Virus record (IMG/VR): IMGVR_UViG_3300023174_000255
Coordinates: 1 to 48,119 of that record
Direction: 5' to 3' (one strand)
DNA: 48,119 bases
DNA from: a virus
In this document: positions 1-5,798 of the stretch, piece after piece
Layout: every line of letters starts with the position of its first letter
How positions within the stretch are numbered: position 1 is the stretch's first letter
The notes under the pieces: generated by a model
The model's input: only the letters and a program-made list of their open reading frames with translations
What the model was told of the DNA's origin: nothing
Database searches by the model: none
Position numbers and translations under genes: made by a program

Positions 1-22
1 GGACAATTCGGACATTTTCTAG

Positions 23-38
23 TGTGATATAGATCACG
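23..38. promoter_or_regulatory. CRP/GlxR-like palindrome S1 with GC-rich box
   Basis: TGTGA-TATAGA-TCACG, one mismatch from the TGTGA-N6-TCACA consensus, runs directly into a GC box (CGGGGGGCGGCC, 37-48). A partial tandem CGGACAT-type element occupies 1-16. The promoter it would serve is not identified, because the next minus-strand unit would start at or beyond the left edge. Confidence 0.5.
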
Positions 39-111
39 GGGGGCGGCCTTTAAAAAGAAAAGTGAGCCGTTTACGTGGACAATGCTCAGGTCCCTTTGGC
101 CACTTATTTAT

Positions 112-152
112 ACTGGCTGTACCGTAGCCAGTTTTGATAGCCCCCTATCAAA
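112..152 (-). terminator. Two abutting hairpins after the first minus-strand gene
   Basis: Hairpin one has perfect 8-bp arms (133-140 and 145-152, CCCC loop). Hairpin two has 7-bp arms (112-118 and 126-132) and abuts it. Both lie just past the stop codon of the 154-633 gene, so they are probably a 3' end. Neither is followed by a clean U-run on the minus strand, so intrinsic termination is not certain. Confidence 0.45.
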
Positions 153-153
153 T

Positions 154-633
154 TTAGTATTGCTCTTCAACTGAAACTTCGTCAACTCTTAAGTCAGCGT
201 CATAGTCATATGAATTTAAATCAGCCTCAATTGTTACGTTACTAATATCAAACTCTGCAAGGTCTGACATTGGAACACTAATTGTTCCACTGAATGATAT
301 TGTACCTTCTACTTCAATTTCCTTAACTGGATTAATACCAAAGTGCTCACATATTGCTACGAGAACTTCTTCTTTAGAATAGTTAGGGTCAAACCATTCT
401 ACAATTTGCTCTTCAAGAGTATTGATTGTGGTACGCATATTGTTTAGCGCTTTTTTATTTGTGCGACCGTTATGCAGTTCCCATTCAATCTCAGTGACCT
501 TGGATGTTAAATATGTTGGCTCTTCAGGAGCAGCATATGTATCAGGAATTGCCTTGTAAGTGACAAGTAGATTTGAATTATATGGTACCTCTAGTTTGTC
601 AATTGTTACTGCGTCTTGTAGTTCGCTTCCCAT
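154..633 (-). CDS. Hypothetical acidic phage protein
   Basis: A 159-residue acidic protein with no recognised domain. The N-terminal part carries a helical stretch (NNMRTTINTLEEQIVEWF), and the C-terminal part is beta-rich with repeated GTI/SGTI motifs and a run of Asp/Glu. I chose the ATG at 633 over an upstream ATG at 699 because an AAAGAGG Shine-Dalgarno lies just before it and the predicted promoter (-10 at 665-670, start near 658) lies inside the longer version. It is the only gene of its unit and is followed by two hairpins. The overall look recalls small hypothetical proteins of actinophages; no function is proposed. Confidence 0.75.
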   Translation of the reverse strand: MGSELQDAVTIDKLEVPYNSNLLVTYKAIPDTYAAPEEPTYLTSKVTEIEWELHNGRTNKKALNNMRTTINTLEEQIVEWFDPNYSKEEVLVAICEHFGINPVKEIEVEGTISFSGTISVPMSDLAEFDISNVTIEADLNSYDYDADLRVDEVSVEEQY

Positions 634-664
634 AGGGGGCCTCTTTCTGTTGTTGTTTAATATA

Positions 665-741
665 ATAATATCAGTAATATTGGGGGAATGCAAATGCATT
701 TCTTAATTAATCTCACATGCTGAGATGTGATTTGCATCACA
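665..741 (-). promoter_or_regulatory. Early promoter with CRP/GlxR-like site S2
   Basis: On the minus strand: -35 TTGCAT (688-693), 17-bp spacer, extended -10 TGATATTAT (hexamer 665-670). Upstream is a perfect palindrome TGTGA-TTTGCA-TCACA (726-741), 55 bp from the -10. Between the promoter and the palindrome, and abutting it, is a second inverted repeat TCTCA-CATGC-TGAGA (711-725). It drives the 154-633 gene. The boxes and palindrome are directly visible; CRP-type control is inferred. Confidence 0.65.
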
Positions 742-742
742 A

Positions 743-764
743 GGCCGCCCCGTTTTTGCGGGGC
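743..764. repeat. GC-rich 10-mer and GC hairpin
   Basis: GGCCGCCCCG (743-752), the reverse complement of the CGGGGCGGCC element also present at 2801, 5658 and 6444, abuts CRP-like site S2. It overlaps a GCCCCG/CGGGGC hairpin (747-764) with a TTTTTG loop. It could help terminate the unit to its right, but no U-run follows on either strand. Confidence 0.5.
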
Positions 765-853
765 AATTAAAAGATGAGCAGTTTAACATCATACTCAGGA
801 TGATCATCTCAGGGGACGCTTGCTACAAGTAGCGTGGAACGCAGAGATGAAAC

Positions 854-1024
854 TTATTTAGTTGTTGATACCATTGCTAAACGGCGTTGACCATTTGCTA
901 ACTGTAAAGAAACACGAGTTAGTTTTGAGTTAATAGGTGAGAACTTTACAATTCTACCTGTAACGCCTGTTTTGCTTGTGGTGAATAAATCACCTAGTTG
1001 GTAAGTGTATCCTCCGAGAGTCAT
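854..1024 (-). CDS. Small hypothetical protein, paralogue of 1630-1800
   Basis: A 56-residue protein starting MTLGGYTYQLGDLFTT. It aligns along its length with the 56-residue product at 1630-1800: both share a YxxGDxxT motif near residue 10, a TG(R/T)I turn, a P.xN segment, RV.L and NGxxR. The pattern suggests a small beta-barrel (SH3/KOW-like) fold, which is inference only. The stop is TAA at 854-856. A GGAGG inside codons 4-5 is not the ribosome site; the likely one is the AGAAAAGGAAAAAC before the ATG. It is the last gene of the unit that begins at 1800. Confidence 0.65.
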   Translation of the reverse strand: MTLGGYTYQLGDLFTTSKTGVTGRIVKFSPINSKLTRVSLQLANGQRRLAMVSTTK

Positions 1025-1116
1025 TTGTTTTTCCTTTTCTGTTATGGTGGTTTGTATTATTTAATTTTACTAGATTTTGACGGGGGAGTCAAATACCCTC
1101 CCCCATCTTTATCTAG

Positions 1117-1539
1117 TTAGAGATAACGAGCAACTGCGTTGTATGTAGAAGTATTAACTACTTCCTCGTCTGTCATTTTGAGAATACGGATAGCGTTAGA
1201 GATTTCCTCTTTTTGGGTTTCGTATTCGTGCTTATGGAGAGTTGTGTATTGACGCTCAGGCTCAACAGGGAAGTCACCTTCTTTAACTGTTAAGTCAAAA
1301 TCAACATTGAGTGTCTTGTTCCAAGAACGATAGTTAGTGCGTAGGTTTTCTGCCTTAGCAATTCTTTCTACCGCAAACTTCACAACTTCTTTACGCCACG
1401 CTTCCATAGCCTTGTCATACTTTGCTTCGTTTGCTTCTTGTGAAGTCCAATCAAGTTCTAATTTATTTAGTGATTGTTCTAGTGCTTTGATTACTCTCTC
1501 AGTAGGTATCTTTACTGAGATTGCTTTTCCTCTTGCCAT
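1117..1539 (-). CDS. Hypothetical helical phage protein (MARGKxISV family look)
   Basis: A 140-residue, charged, mostly helical protein. It opens MARGKAISVKIPTERVIKAL, continues with a long basic/acidic helix (residues 15-70), a segment NVDFDLTVKEGDFPVEPER, and ends in a conserved-looking NAIRILKMTDEEVVNTSTYN. I recall similar small proteins in actinobacteriophages but know no function. It sits in the middle of a three-gene unit between two 56-residue paralogues, with about 90 untranslated bases on either side. ATG at 1539 is preceded by a purine-rich stretch (AAACGGAAAC). Confidence 0.8.
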   Translation of the reverse strand: MARGKAISVKIPTERVIKALEQSLNKLELDWTSQEANEAKYDKAMEAWRKEVVKFAVERIAKAENLRTNYRSWNKTLNVDFDLTVKEGDFPVEPERQYTTLHKHEYETQKEEISNAIRILKMTDEEVVNTSTYNAVARYL

Positions 1540-1587
1540 TTGTTTTGTTTCCGTTTCTTTTAGGTGGGTTTGATGGGGGTTGTATTG

Positions 1588-1611
1588 AGCAGTTTATTGT
1601 CTTGCTCAGGA
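1588..1611. repeat. Short repeat shared with 774-797
   Basis: TGAGCAGTTTA...CTCAGGA at 1588-1611 recurs at 774-797. Each copy lies just downstream of one of the two 56-residue paralogous genes, so gene and 3' element may have been duplicated together. The copy here can also fold (GAGCA/TGCTC). The role is unknown. Confidence 0.4.
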
Positions 1612-1629
1612 CTATTAGCATTTGCTAAA

Positions 1630-1800
1630 TTACTCTGACTTTGCTGTCCAAGTTGTCCAGCGAGTTGAGCCATTAACATCTAACTTAACACGAACATTAC
1701 CATTTGCCTGTGGCACGATTTCTTGAATTGTTCCTGTTTGCTTTGACTTTTGGCTTGTGTAGGTATCTCCTACTTTGTAAGTTGCGTTTGATACTGCCAT
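1630..1800 (-). CDS. Small hypothetical protein, paralogue of 854-1024
   Basis: A 56-residue protein (MAVSNATYKVGDTYTSQKSK...), first gene of its unit. It matches the 854-1024 product in length and motif order: YxxGDxYT, TGTI, PQANGNVRV, NGSTRWTTW. A good AAAGGAG Shine-Dalgarno precedes the ATG at 1800. No domain is recognised; a small beta fold is plausible. The two copies flank the 140-residue gene. Confidence 0.65.
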   Translation of the reverse strand: MAVSNATYKVGDTYTSQKSKQTGTIQEIVPQANGNVRVKLDVNGSTRWTTWTAKSE

Positions 1801-1822
1801 TTGTTTCTCCTTTGTTTTGTTG

Positions 1823-1916
1823 ATAATACAAGTCTAACATTTTTGGTTAAGAAATACAAGTTGATTTCCTAGATTTCTCACATTTTGAGACAATTATTTT
1901 TGTGAGATACATCACA
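1823..1916 (-). promoter_or_regulatory. Early promoter region with CRP/GlxR-like site S3
   Basis: A -10 candidate TATTAT (hexamer 1823-1828) lies 22 nt upstream of the 1800 start; its -35 is weak. Farther upstream are TCTCA-CATTT-TGAGA (1876-1890) and a perfect TGTGA-GATACA-TCACA (1901-1916). An AAAATGTTAG element resembles the AAATGTC motif found inside the other early promoters. The palindrome-to--10 distance (72 bp) is longer than at the other units. Confidence 0.5.
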
Positions 1917-1923
1917 AGACAAA

Positions 1924-1941
1924 ACGGACATAACGGACATT
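1924..1941. repeat. Tandem CGGACAT direct repeat
   Basis: ACGGACATAACGGACATT: two CGGACAT half-sites with a 9-bp period. On the minus strand it reads ATGTCCG-TT-ATGTCCG-TTTTG. The same tandem structure occurs at 6455-6470 and, degenerate, at 10139-10151 and 1-16. It is probably an operator for an unidentified regulator. Confidence 0.5.
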
Positions 1942-2005
1942 ACTTATGACCTAGCCCTGCTGATAGGATTATGATAAACAGGATAGTTATTATTGCTAAC
2001 TCCAT
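1940..2005 (-). CDS. Possible 21-residue membrane peptide
   Basis: A short frame MELAIITILFIIILSAGLGHK starting 7 nt after the GP88 gene stop. It would be a single hydrophobic helix with a charged tail. A GAGGAG sequence ends only 2 nt before the ATG, closer than usual. It is too short to be sure; it could equally be a chance frame in a 3' untranslated region. Confidence 0.3.
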   Translation of the reverse strand: MELAIITILFIIILSAGLGHK

Positions 2006-2011
2006 AACTCC

Positions 2012-2731
2012 TCACTTCTTGCTTGACGAGAATACTATGTCTGCTTTAGAGTATACACACAATGAGCACGAAACGCAAGCGGAGCCATTTGTTGAGATAA
2101 GCGGAATAGCCTTTTTATTTTCAGGACACTTAGCCCCTACCTTACCAATCATTTCTTTCATTTGTTCTTGACCTACCGCAAAATTTTGTGCAAGGTATGC
2201 CATACGAATGCCATAAGTATTTTTTAGATTAACTGCTTCTTTTATATTCTCACTATCTGCTGAATAGTATAAAGATAAATTATCCATATCTTTTAGCATA
2301 ACTGCGGCAGTTTTAACTCGTGTATAAACCCAAAATTGAATATCAGGATTATTAAGGATTACATGCTTCCAAGCAAATGCGTACTCATCCGAAAAGAAAT
2401 CTCCGTCCCAATGAATACGAAATAGCAATGGAGCATTTTTCTTTTCACAATCTTTTCTGAAACCGTTAATCATTTCAGTAAGTAACGCTTCCATAGTATC
2501 ATGGTCTGCGTCTTTAAGTAATTCCCAATTGTTAAGCAATACTCCTTTAACACCAGGGAATAATTTTTCTAACTTTCCTGCGTAACAGATTCTTTCGCAT
2601 ACACTCGTGGCACTAGGACACGAGAAATTCTTTCCACTAGGTAATCCAAAAGTGTTAGCGATACTTGCTTGTTTTCCGTTTGGTGTGACTGCATTTGCGA
2701 CTTTCCTGTCTTTACTTCTAATTAAGGGCAT
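2012..2731 (-). CDS. GP88-family phage protein, cysteine-rich
   Basis: A 239-residue protein resembling the 'gene product 88' family of mycobacteriophages and relatives. It has an N-terminal cysteine group (C38, C45, C49 in FSCPSATSVCERICYAGK) and a C-terminal group (C202, C219, C222, C225 in ACVSCSLC). Between them is a domain with conserved-looking FRIHWDGDFFS, WVYTR and LYYSADS. Two cysteine clusters suggest metal or iron-sulfur binding, but the family's biochemical role is not established. ATG at 2731 lies 6 nt after a TAAGAT -10 box, so a leaderless message is predicted. The gene forms its own unit, perhaps with a tiny membrane peptide behind it. Confidence 0.75.
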   Translation of the reverse strand: MPLIRSKDRKVANAVTPNGKQASIANTFGLPSGKNFSCPSATSVCERICYAGKLEKLFPGVKGVLLNNWELLKDADHDTMEALLTEMINGFRKDCEKKNAPLLFRIHWDGDFFSDEYAFAWKHVILNNPDIQFWVYTRVKTAAVMLKDMDNLSLYYSADSENIKEAVNLKNTYGIRMAYLAQNFAVGQEQMKEMIGKVGAKCPENKKAIPLISTNGSACVSCSLCVYSKADIVFSSSKK

Positions 2732-2737
2732 AGAATA

Positions 2738-2797
2738 ATCTTACCGTAAATCAGGAAAAATATCAACTCGTCTTAATTCGGTGTGTCCAAGATCACA
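2738..2797 (-). promoter_or_regulatory. Promoter of the GP88 gene with CRP-like site S4
   Basis: On the minus strand: -35 TTGATA (2761-2766), 17-bp spacer, -10 TAAGAT (2738-2743), then 6 nt to the ATG (predicted leaderless). The palindrome TGTGT-CCAAGA-TCACA (2782-2797) lies 38 bp upstream of the -10 and abuts a copy of the GC-rich 10-mer (2801-2810). Confidence 0.6.
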
Positions 2798-2813
2798 GGG
2801 GGCCGCCCCGCTT

Positions 2814-3038
2814 TTATTGCAACATCATTAAATTAAATTGCTGATATTCTTCAACCTGAATTATTTCACGTTCGCCAAAATCATTAACAACTTCAATTGT
2901 GTAACCATCAGGCAATGAAATAATTTCTACAATAGATACAACTTCATCGTCAATTAAAATTAAGTCATCTACTTCTAATTGACCTGAAGTTAAAATATCT
3001 ACTTTTACATATTCCATATTTGTTATTGTAGCAGTCAT
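2814..3038 (-). CDS. Small beta-rich hypothetical protein
   Basis: A 74-residue acidic protein with the core QLEVDDLILIDDEVVSIVEI and IEVVNDFGEREIIQV, a strand-turn-strand pattern that suggests a small barrel. I recall similar short proteins in actinophages; the role is unknown. It is the last gene of the unit starting at 4016, 4 nt after the preceding gene. A second in-frame ATG (MEYVKV, residue 8) is a possible alternative start. Confidence 0.7.
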   Translation of the reverse strand: MTATITNMEYVKVDILTSGQLEVDDLILIDDEVVSIVEIISLPDGYTIEVVNDFGEREIIQVEEYQQFNLMMLQ

Positions 3039-3042
3039 TTAT

Positions 3043-3390
3043 TTATTCCTCATCATATTCTAGTGAGAGTGGAAAGTCATCATGAATCATGCATTCGCTG
3101 CAATCGCAATCCATAGAGTGTGGCAACCAAAATTCTAAGTGGTGTTGTTGAGCAATAGCCCATGCTGGTGCAGTAGTTTTATCCTTATAGAGAATCTGAA
3201 AGTCCCCTACTTTAGGCATGGCAATTTCTCTATCAAAGTCCTCGTCAAAATATGCGTCAATAGCATCTATGCAAGGTTGTACCATTTCTGCGGGTACTGG
3301 TGGATAATGATTACCACGCAAGTGATAAAGAATCTGAGTTTCTAAGTCTAATACGGAATCTTTAATTCCTAGTGCAGTTACGCTTCCCAC
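3043..3390 (-). CDS. Hypothetical protein with CxCxxC motif, GTG start
   Basis: A 115-residue protein. Its start is a GTG at 3390, supported by a strong GGAGGT Shine-Dalgarno 6 nt upstream inside the previous gene's end. Visible features: SVLDLETQILYHLRGNHYPP, PCIDAIDAYFDEDFDREI, a WAIAQQHHLEFWLP segment and a C-terminal MDCDCSECMIHDDFP that could bind a metal. It looks like an actinophage hypothetical family; no function is known to me. Fifth gene of the unit. Confidence 0.75.
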   Translation of the reverse strand: MGSVTALGIKDSVLDLETQILYHLRGNHYPPVPAEMVQPCIDAIDAYFDEDFDREIAMPKVGDFQILYKDKTTAPAWAIAQQHHLEFWLPHSMDCDCSECMIHDDFPLSLEYDEE

Positions 3391-3606
3391 TTATTTACCT
3401 CCAACTGTTCCATTAGCATAAAATACCTTAGTGTGCATTTTGCCACTAGGTTCTGATAGATTAACTGTTGAGTATTCGCTAGCCAATCCATAGTCCACAA
3501 ACTTATTAAACTCATTTACTGCGTCAAGCGCATTATCATAGCGTCCAATCCAATGAGGGGACTTATCACCATCATAGGTGCAAGTTACTGAGTATAGGTA
3601 TTCCAT
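3391..3606 (-). CDS. Small hypothetical protein
   Basis: A 71-residue protein, MEYLYSVTCTYDGDKSPHWI..., with a GRYDNALDAVNEFNKFVDYG segment. The start at 3606 is chosen because its ATG overlaps the upstream gene's TAA (TAATG), the coupling style of this whole region; a longer frame from 3618 would overlap more. No family is recognised. Confidence 0.7.
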   Translation of the reverse strand: MEYLYSVTCTYDGDKSPHWIGRYDNALDAVNEFNKFVDYGLASEYSTVNLSEPSGKMHTKVFYANGTVGGK

Positions 3607-3731
3607 TATTCGTTCCAATCTAGTGTGAGTTCTGAGTCTAGCATTTCTGAGTAGTAGGTGTCAATTCCGCAGTTAAAGCAATAGAATCCGTCTATCGCTT
3701 CATTTTCATTACAAAGTACGCAGGTATCCAT
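3606..3731 (-). CDS. 41-residue zinc-ribbon-like microprotein
   Basis: MDTCVLCNENEAIDGFYCFN followed by C: CxxC at residues 4-7 and CxxC at 18-21 make a compact four-cysteine zinc-ribbon pattern, followed by an acidic tail. The start overlaps the previous stop (TAATG at 3731) and the end overlaps the next start (3606). Too short for family assignment, but the motif and tight coupling argue it is translated. Confidence 0.6.
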   Translation of the reverse strand: MDTCVLCNENEAIDGFYCFNCGIDTYYSEMLDSELTLDWNE

Positions 3732-3859
3732 TAGCAATACCAATCCTCTCCAAGAGCCTTTTCAGCACACCAATCAGCATAGTGCTGGTCACACATGCTG
3801 GAAGGATTAGAATCTATCATAGATATTTTATTAGCATTAGCGTAGCAGATATTACACAT
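3731..3859 (-). CDS. 42-residue cysteine-rich microprotein
   Basis: MCNICYANANKISMIDSNPS... with C2, C5, C23, H26, C31 and a terminal Cys. The CxxC...CxxH arrangement suggests zinc binding. The start overlaps the end of the preceding gene by 8 nt (ATGTGTAA) and its stop overlaps the next ATG (TAATG). Function unknown. Confidence 0.55.
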   Translation of the reverse strand: MCNICYANANKISMIDSNPSSMCDQHYADWCAEKALGEDWYC

Positions 3860-4016
3860 TTACAATTTCTCCGTCCTCGTCAAGAATAAGTGCGTGTGGA
3901 TTACATTCACAATACTCAAAGTCATAGTCCTCACCATTAGCATAACCAATTACGCCTTTACCATAGCATAGGTCACAATTAAGTATTTCGTCAAGTAGGT
4001 TTTTCATTTTACTCAT
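3852..4016 (-). CDS. 54-residue CxxCxGxG microprotein
   Basis: First gene of the unit. It contains CDLCYGKGVIGYANGEDYDF then CECNP, a DnaJ-like CxxCxGxG knuckle paired with CxC. It resembles the 39-residue product at 4753-4872 (CNDCFGQGY...CAC), so the two are probably paralogues. ATG at 4016 is preceded by GAAAGGACAGAAA; a second ATG at 4007 is possible. Metal binding is inferred. Confidence 0.6.
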   Translation of the reverse strand: MSKMKNLLDEILNCDLCYGKGVIGYANGEDYDFEYCECNPHALILDEDGEIVNV

Positions 4017-4041
4017 TTTCTGTCCTTTCTTTCATACTGAA

Positions 4042-4118
4042 AGCCTATCAGATTAAACTGACATTTTCAACGACACGCCGTAAGAATCTGGGAAGATCTG
4101 GGAGTGTTTTTAATCACA
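4042..4118 (-). promoter_or_regulatory. Early promoter with CRP-like site S5 and upstream ACGGCGTGTC box
   Basis: On the minus strand: -35 TTGAAA (4065-4070), 17-bp spacer, extended -10 TGATAGGCT (hexamer 4042-4047). AAAATGTCAGT overlaps the -35 and spacer, as in three other early promoters. ACGGCGTGTC (4071-4080) abuts the -35. AGTGT-TTTTAA-TCACA (4103-4118) lies 55 bp upstream of the -10. It drives the six-gene unit 4016-2814. Confidence 0.65.
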
Positions 4119-4128
4119 TTTTAATACC

Positions 4129-4160
4129 TGTGGATAAACCTGTGGATAACGGGGCGCCCC
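4129..4160. promoter_or_regulatory. Two perfect DnaA boxes and a GC palindrome (possible origin element)
   Basis: TGTGGATAA occurs at 4129-4137 and 4141-4149, each the exact complement of the DnaA box TTATCCACA, 12 bp apart in the same orientation. They are followed by GGGGCGCCCC (4151-4160), then an inverted repeat centred on GTTTTAAAAC (about 4171-4191) and a T-rich tract. A third perfect box is at 6400-6408. The boxes are seen directly; origin or DnaA-control function is inferred. Confidence 0.5.
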
Positions 4161-4203
4161 ATTTTTGTGGAAGCAGTTTTAAAACTTGCTTAGGTTTTTT
4201 ATT

Positions 4204-4353
4204 TTATTTTTTACGACGTTCATCACGCAATGCAATTTGCAAACGTCTAACTTCTTTTTGCAATGCAATGTTTTGTTTTATTGAATAATAAATTACAACA
4301 CCAGCACCAAAGAGTGCAATAATAATTGCAAGCAGATCCCATTCAGTTATCAT
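4204..4353 (-). CDS. 49-residue single-pass membrane protein
   Basis: MITEWDLLAIIIALFGAGVV then IYYSIKQ: one membrane helix (about residues 6-23) followed by a basic coiled tail with heptad-like leucines (NIALQKEVRRLQIALRDE). Last gene of its unit, starting on the TAATG overlap with the preceding stop. It could be a small membrane-active early protein or a spanin/holin-like accessory; nothing specific supports either. Confidence 0.6.
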   Translation of the reverse strand: MITEWDLLAIIIALFGAGVVIYYSIKQNIALQKEVRRLQIALRDERRKK

Positions 4354-4541
4354 TAGTTTAACTCCTCATCTAAAATTTCATAGCAGGCTTCTTGAAATTT
4401 AATTGTAGAAAATCTAGGATTATCAGCAGCAAACATATCGTTAAATTCTAATACTAAGTCCTCAAAAGTAAATTCGTCAATTAAGTCCTTGTATCCATTT
4501 AGAATTTGAGCGGTAGCAACATAGTCCTTGCGAGTCATCAT
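4353..4541 (-). CDS. Small hypothetical protein
   Basis: A 62-residue acidic, helical protein (MMTRKDYVATAQILNGYKDL...). Its EFNDMFAADNPRFSTIKFQ stretch is typical of small phage proteins of unknown role that I recall in actinophages. Two ATG codons in tandem overlap the upstream stop; ATG at 4541 or 4538 may be used. It is followed by a TAATG coupling. Confidence 0.65.
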   Translation of the reverse strand: MMTRKDYVATAQILNGYKDLIDEFTFEDLVLEFNDMFAADNPRFSTIKFQEACYEILDEELN

Positions 4542-4753
4542 TAGTTATCACCAACTTTTAGAACAGCCCACTGATTATTTTCATTAAGTTTATCTAGGAA
4601 GCCTTCATAGATAAGAGCATTAATGAAAGCACTTCGTAGCATTTTTTCCATTTCTAATTCGCTAAGATTAAGGAAAGCAGTTAGCAAATTATCAGGCATT
4701 TTGTTTTCGTCAATTTCTGTGATTAAGTTTATTGAGTGTTTTAGTGCTATCAT
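4541..4753 (-). CDS. Small hypothetical protein
   Basis: A 70-residue, leucine-rich helical acidic protein (MIALKHSINLITEIDENKMP...). No motif is recognised. It is coupled by TAATG at both ends to its neighbours, in the five-gene unit 5060-4204. Confidence 0.6.
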   Translation of the reverse strand: MIALKHSINLITEIDENKMPDNLLTAFLNLSELEMEKMLRSAFINALIYEGFLDKLNENNQWAVLKVGDN

Positions 4754-4872
4754 TAGTTATTCTCCTCTACGCAAGCGCAAGGTTCTACATGATAGTCCTC
4801 GTCATTACCAAAGAATAAGTATCCTTGACCGAAACAGTCATTACAAGGAATAGTCATTACTGAGTTTATCAT
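4753..4872 (-). CDS. 39-residue CxxCxGxG microprotein
   Basis: MINSVMTIPCNDCFGQGYLF ... CACVEENN: the CxxCxGxG then CxC pattern is the same as in the 54-residue product of the neighbouring unit (3852-4016), so the two look like paralogues. An internal ATG (MTIPC) is an alternative start. TAATG overlaps at both ends. Zinc binding is inferred from the cysteines. Confidence 0.55.
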   Translation of the reverse strand: MINSVMTIPCNDCFGQGYLFFGNDEDYHVEPCACVEENN

Positions 4873-5060
4873 TACTTCACCAATGCCTTTCCTCGTAGTG
4901 TGCCACGAATACCAAGTGCGTCACACGCAACTTTTACCGAAATACCAACTGGCAATTTCTCAGGGTAAGTGGAGATGAATTGGGCAACTGCTCCCTTACT
5001 AGGGAGAGCGATGTTTTTAACCTCACCGCTAAAGGTTTCTAGTTTCATAGTGTAAGTCAT
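4872..5060 (-). CDS. Small hypothetical protein, first of its unit
   Basis: A 62-residue protein, MTYTMKLETFSGEVKNIALP SKGAVAQFIST... with a basic C-terminus (GIRGTLRGKALVK). The ATG at 5060 has a GGAAG Shine-Dalgarno; an ATG at 5048 is also possible. It is first behind the promoter at 5092-5157. Function unknown. Confidence 0.65.
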   Translation of the reverse strand: MTYTMKLETFSGEVKNIALPSKGAVAQFISTYPEKLPVGISVKVACDALGIRGTLRGKALVK

Positions 5061-5091
5061 TTTGACTTCCTTTCTTTTTGTTTATACTGTA

Positions 5092-5157
5092 AGCCTACCA
5101 TAGGCTACCGACATTTTTGGTATTTCTAGGGGGTGTTGGGGTGTGAGTTACCTCACA
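5092..5157 (-). promoter_or_regulatory. Early promoter with CRP/GlxR-like site S6
   Basis: On the minus strand: -35 CCAAAA (5115-5120), 17-bp spacer containing ATGTCGGT, extended -10 TGGTAGGCT (hexamer 5092-5097). The perfect palindrome TGTGA-GTTACC-TCACA (5142-5157) lies 44 bp upstream of the -10. That equals the spacing at the two plus-strand promoters at 6.5-6.7 kb. The palindrome also contains the stop codon of the next unit's last gene. Confidence 0.7.
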
Positions 5158-5275
5158 AAGCCCCTTCTTGGAATAACCCTAACTCTAAGGTTAAGAGTTC
5201 ATCAGGGGTAGCCTCTGATAGGTCAACCCAACCAGCACCTTGTTCATCAAGGCGAAAAATTTCTATGTATCCCAT
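5153..5275 (-). CDS. 40-residue acidic hypothetical protein
   Basis: MGYIEIFRLDEQGAGWVDLS EATPDELLTLELGLFQEGAL. The start overlaps the upstream stop (TAATG at 5275), and the TGA stop lies inside the CRP-like palindrome of the next promoter. Pattern I-x-I-F-R-L-D and a C-terminal acidic helix; no family recognised. Confidence 0.55.
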   Translation of the reverse strand: MGYIEIFRLDEQGAGWVDLSEATPDELLTLELGLFQEGAL

Positions 5276-5472
5276 TATTCACCAACCTTTACTGCGATTA
5301 TGCGATAGTGGTCACGATAAGAATAAGGTGTTCTAATTAAAACACGATACGCTTGTTTATCTGAACCAAACCAATGGTCAGTTTTTTCTCCATTTATTAT
5401 TTCACCATTTAGAGAGCGTGAATTATACTCTTTACCTTCTAGAAGGTTTTCTATTGTGTATAAGTTAGCCAT
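5275..5472 (-). CDS. Small hypothetical protein
   Basis: A 65-residue protein (MANLYTIENLLEGKEYNSRS...) with a central NGEKTDHWFGSDKQAYRVLI RT segment and a basic YRDHYRIIAVKVG end. First gene of a two-gene unit, with GGAAGTGGCTATAA before its ATG. The function is not recognised. Confidence 0.65.
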   Translation of the reverse strand: MANLYTIENLLEGKEYNSRSLNGEIINGEKTDHWFGSDKQAYRVLIRTPYSYRDHYRIIAVKVGE

Positions 5473-5509
5473 TTATAGCCACTTCCTTTCTTTATTTTCT
5501 TACTCTGTA

Positions 5510-5617
5510 AGTTTATCAGAATTAGCAGACATTTACAACTTACTAGCAAGTAATCTTAAATAATGAGACGCTCAGCGTTGTGATTTACGCCACAAAAATT
5601 GTGTGATCTTAACCACA
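5510..5617 (-). promoter_or_regulatory. Early promoter with two CRP-like sites S7 and S8
   Basis: On the minus strand: -35 TTGTAA (5533-5538), 17-bp spacer with AAATGTCTG, extended -10 TGATAAACT (hexamer 5510-5515). Two palindromes lie farther upstream: TGTGA-TTTACG-CCACA (5579-5594) and TGTGA-TCTTAA-CCACA (5602-5617), 23 bp apart. The nearer one is 63 bp from the -10. Confidence 0.6.
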
Positions 5618-5644
5618 CTACGTAAGTTATGCACAGGTTGTGTA

Positions 5645-5676
5645 CGACACGCCCGAACGGGGCGGCCTTTTTTAGT
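5645..5676 (+). terminator. GC hairpin with T-run, opposite to flanking genes
   Basis: CGACACGCCCGAACGGGGCG folds as CGCCC/GGGCG and is followed by GCC and six T on the plus strand, an intrinsic-terminator shape. No plus-strand gene lies upstream, so it may serve antisense or divergent transcripts. It also contains the CGACACGCC and CGGGGCGGCC elements repeated elsewhere in the region. Confidence 0.4.
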
Positions 5677-5797
5677 CAAACTTATTTTTATGTTTTATTT
5701 TTCTAGTGTATTTTTTTTTAGATGGAATTGCAGTTGCAGCATTACTACGACGCAACTCTTGAATCCGAATTATTTTATTTTTTATTTCTTTTATCAT
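5672..5797 (-). CDS. 41-residue highly basic microprotein
   Basis: MIKEIKNKIIRIQELRRSNA ATAIPSKKKYTRKIKHKNKFD: an N-terminal amphipathic helix and a strongly lysine/arginine-rich C-terminus that would suit nucleic-acid binding. It begins 1 nt after the previous stop. No family is recognised; translation is supported by position in a tight operon only. Confidence 0.5.
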   Translation of the reverse strand: MIKEIKNKIIRIQELRRSNAATAIPSKKKYTRKIKHKNKFD

Positions 5798-5798
5798 T

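Noticed and set aside
774-850. tRNA or structured RNA candidate (several short palindromes)
   Set aside because: GATGATCATC and GCTAC/GTAGC arms do not form a cloverleaf and no T-loop sequence is present. Only the short repeat shared with 1588 is retained.
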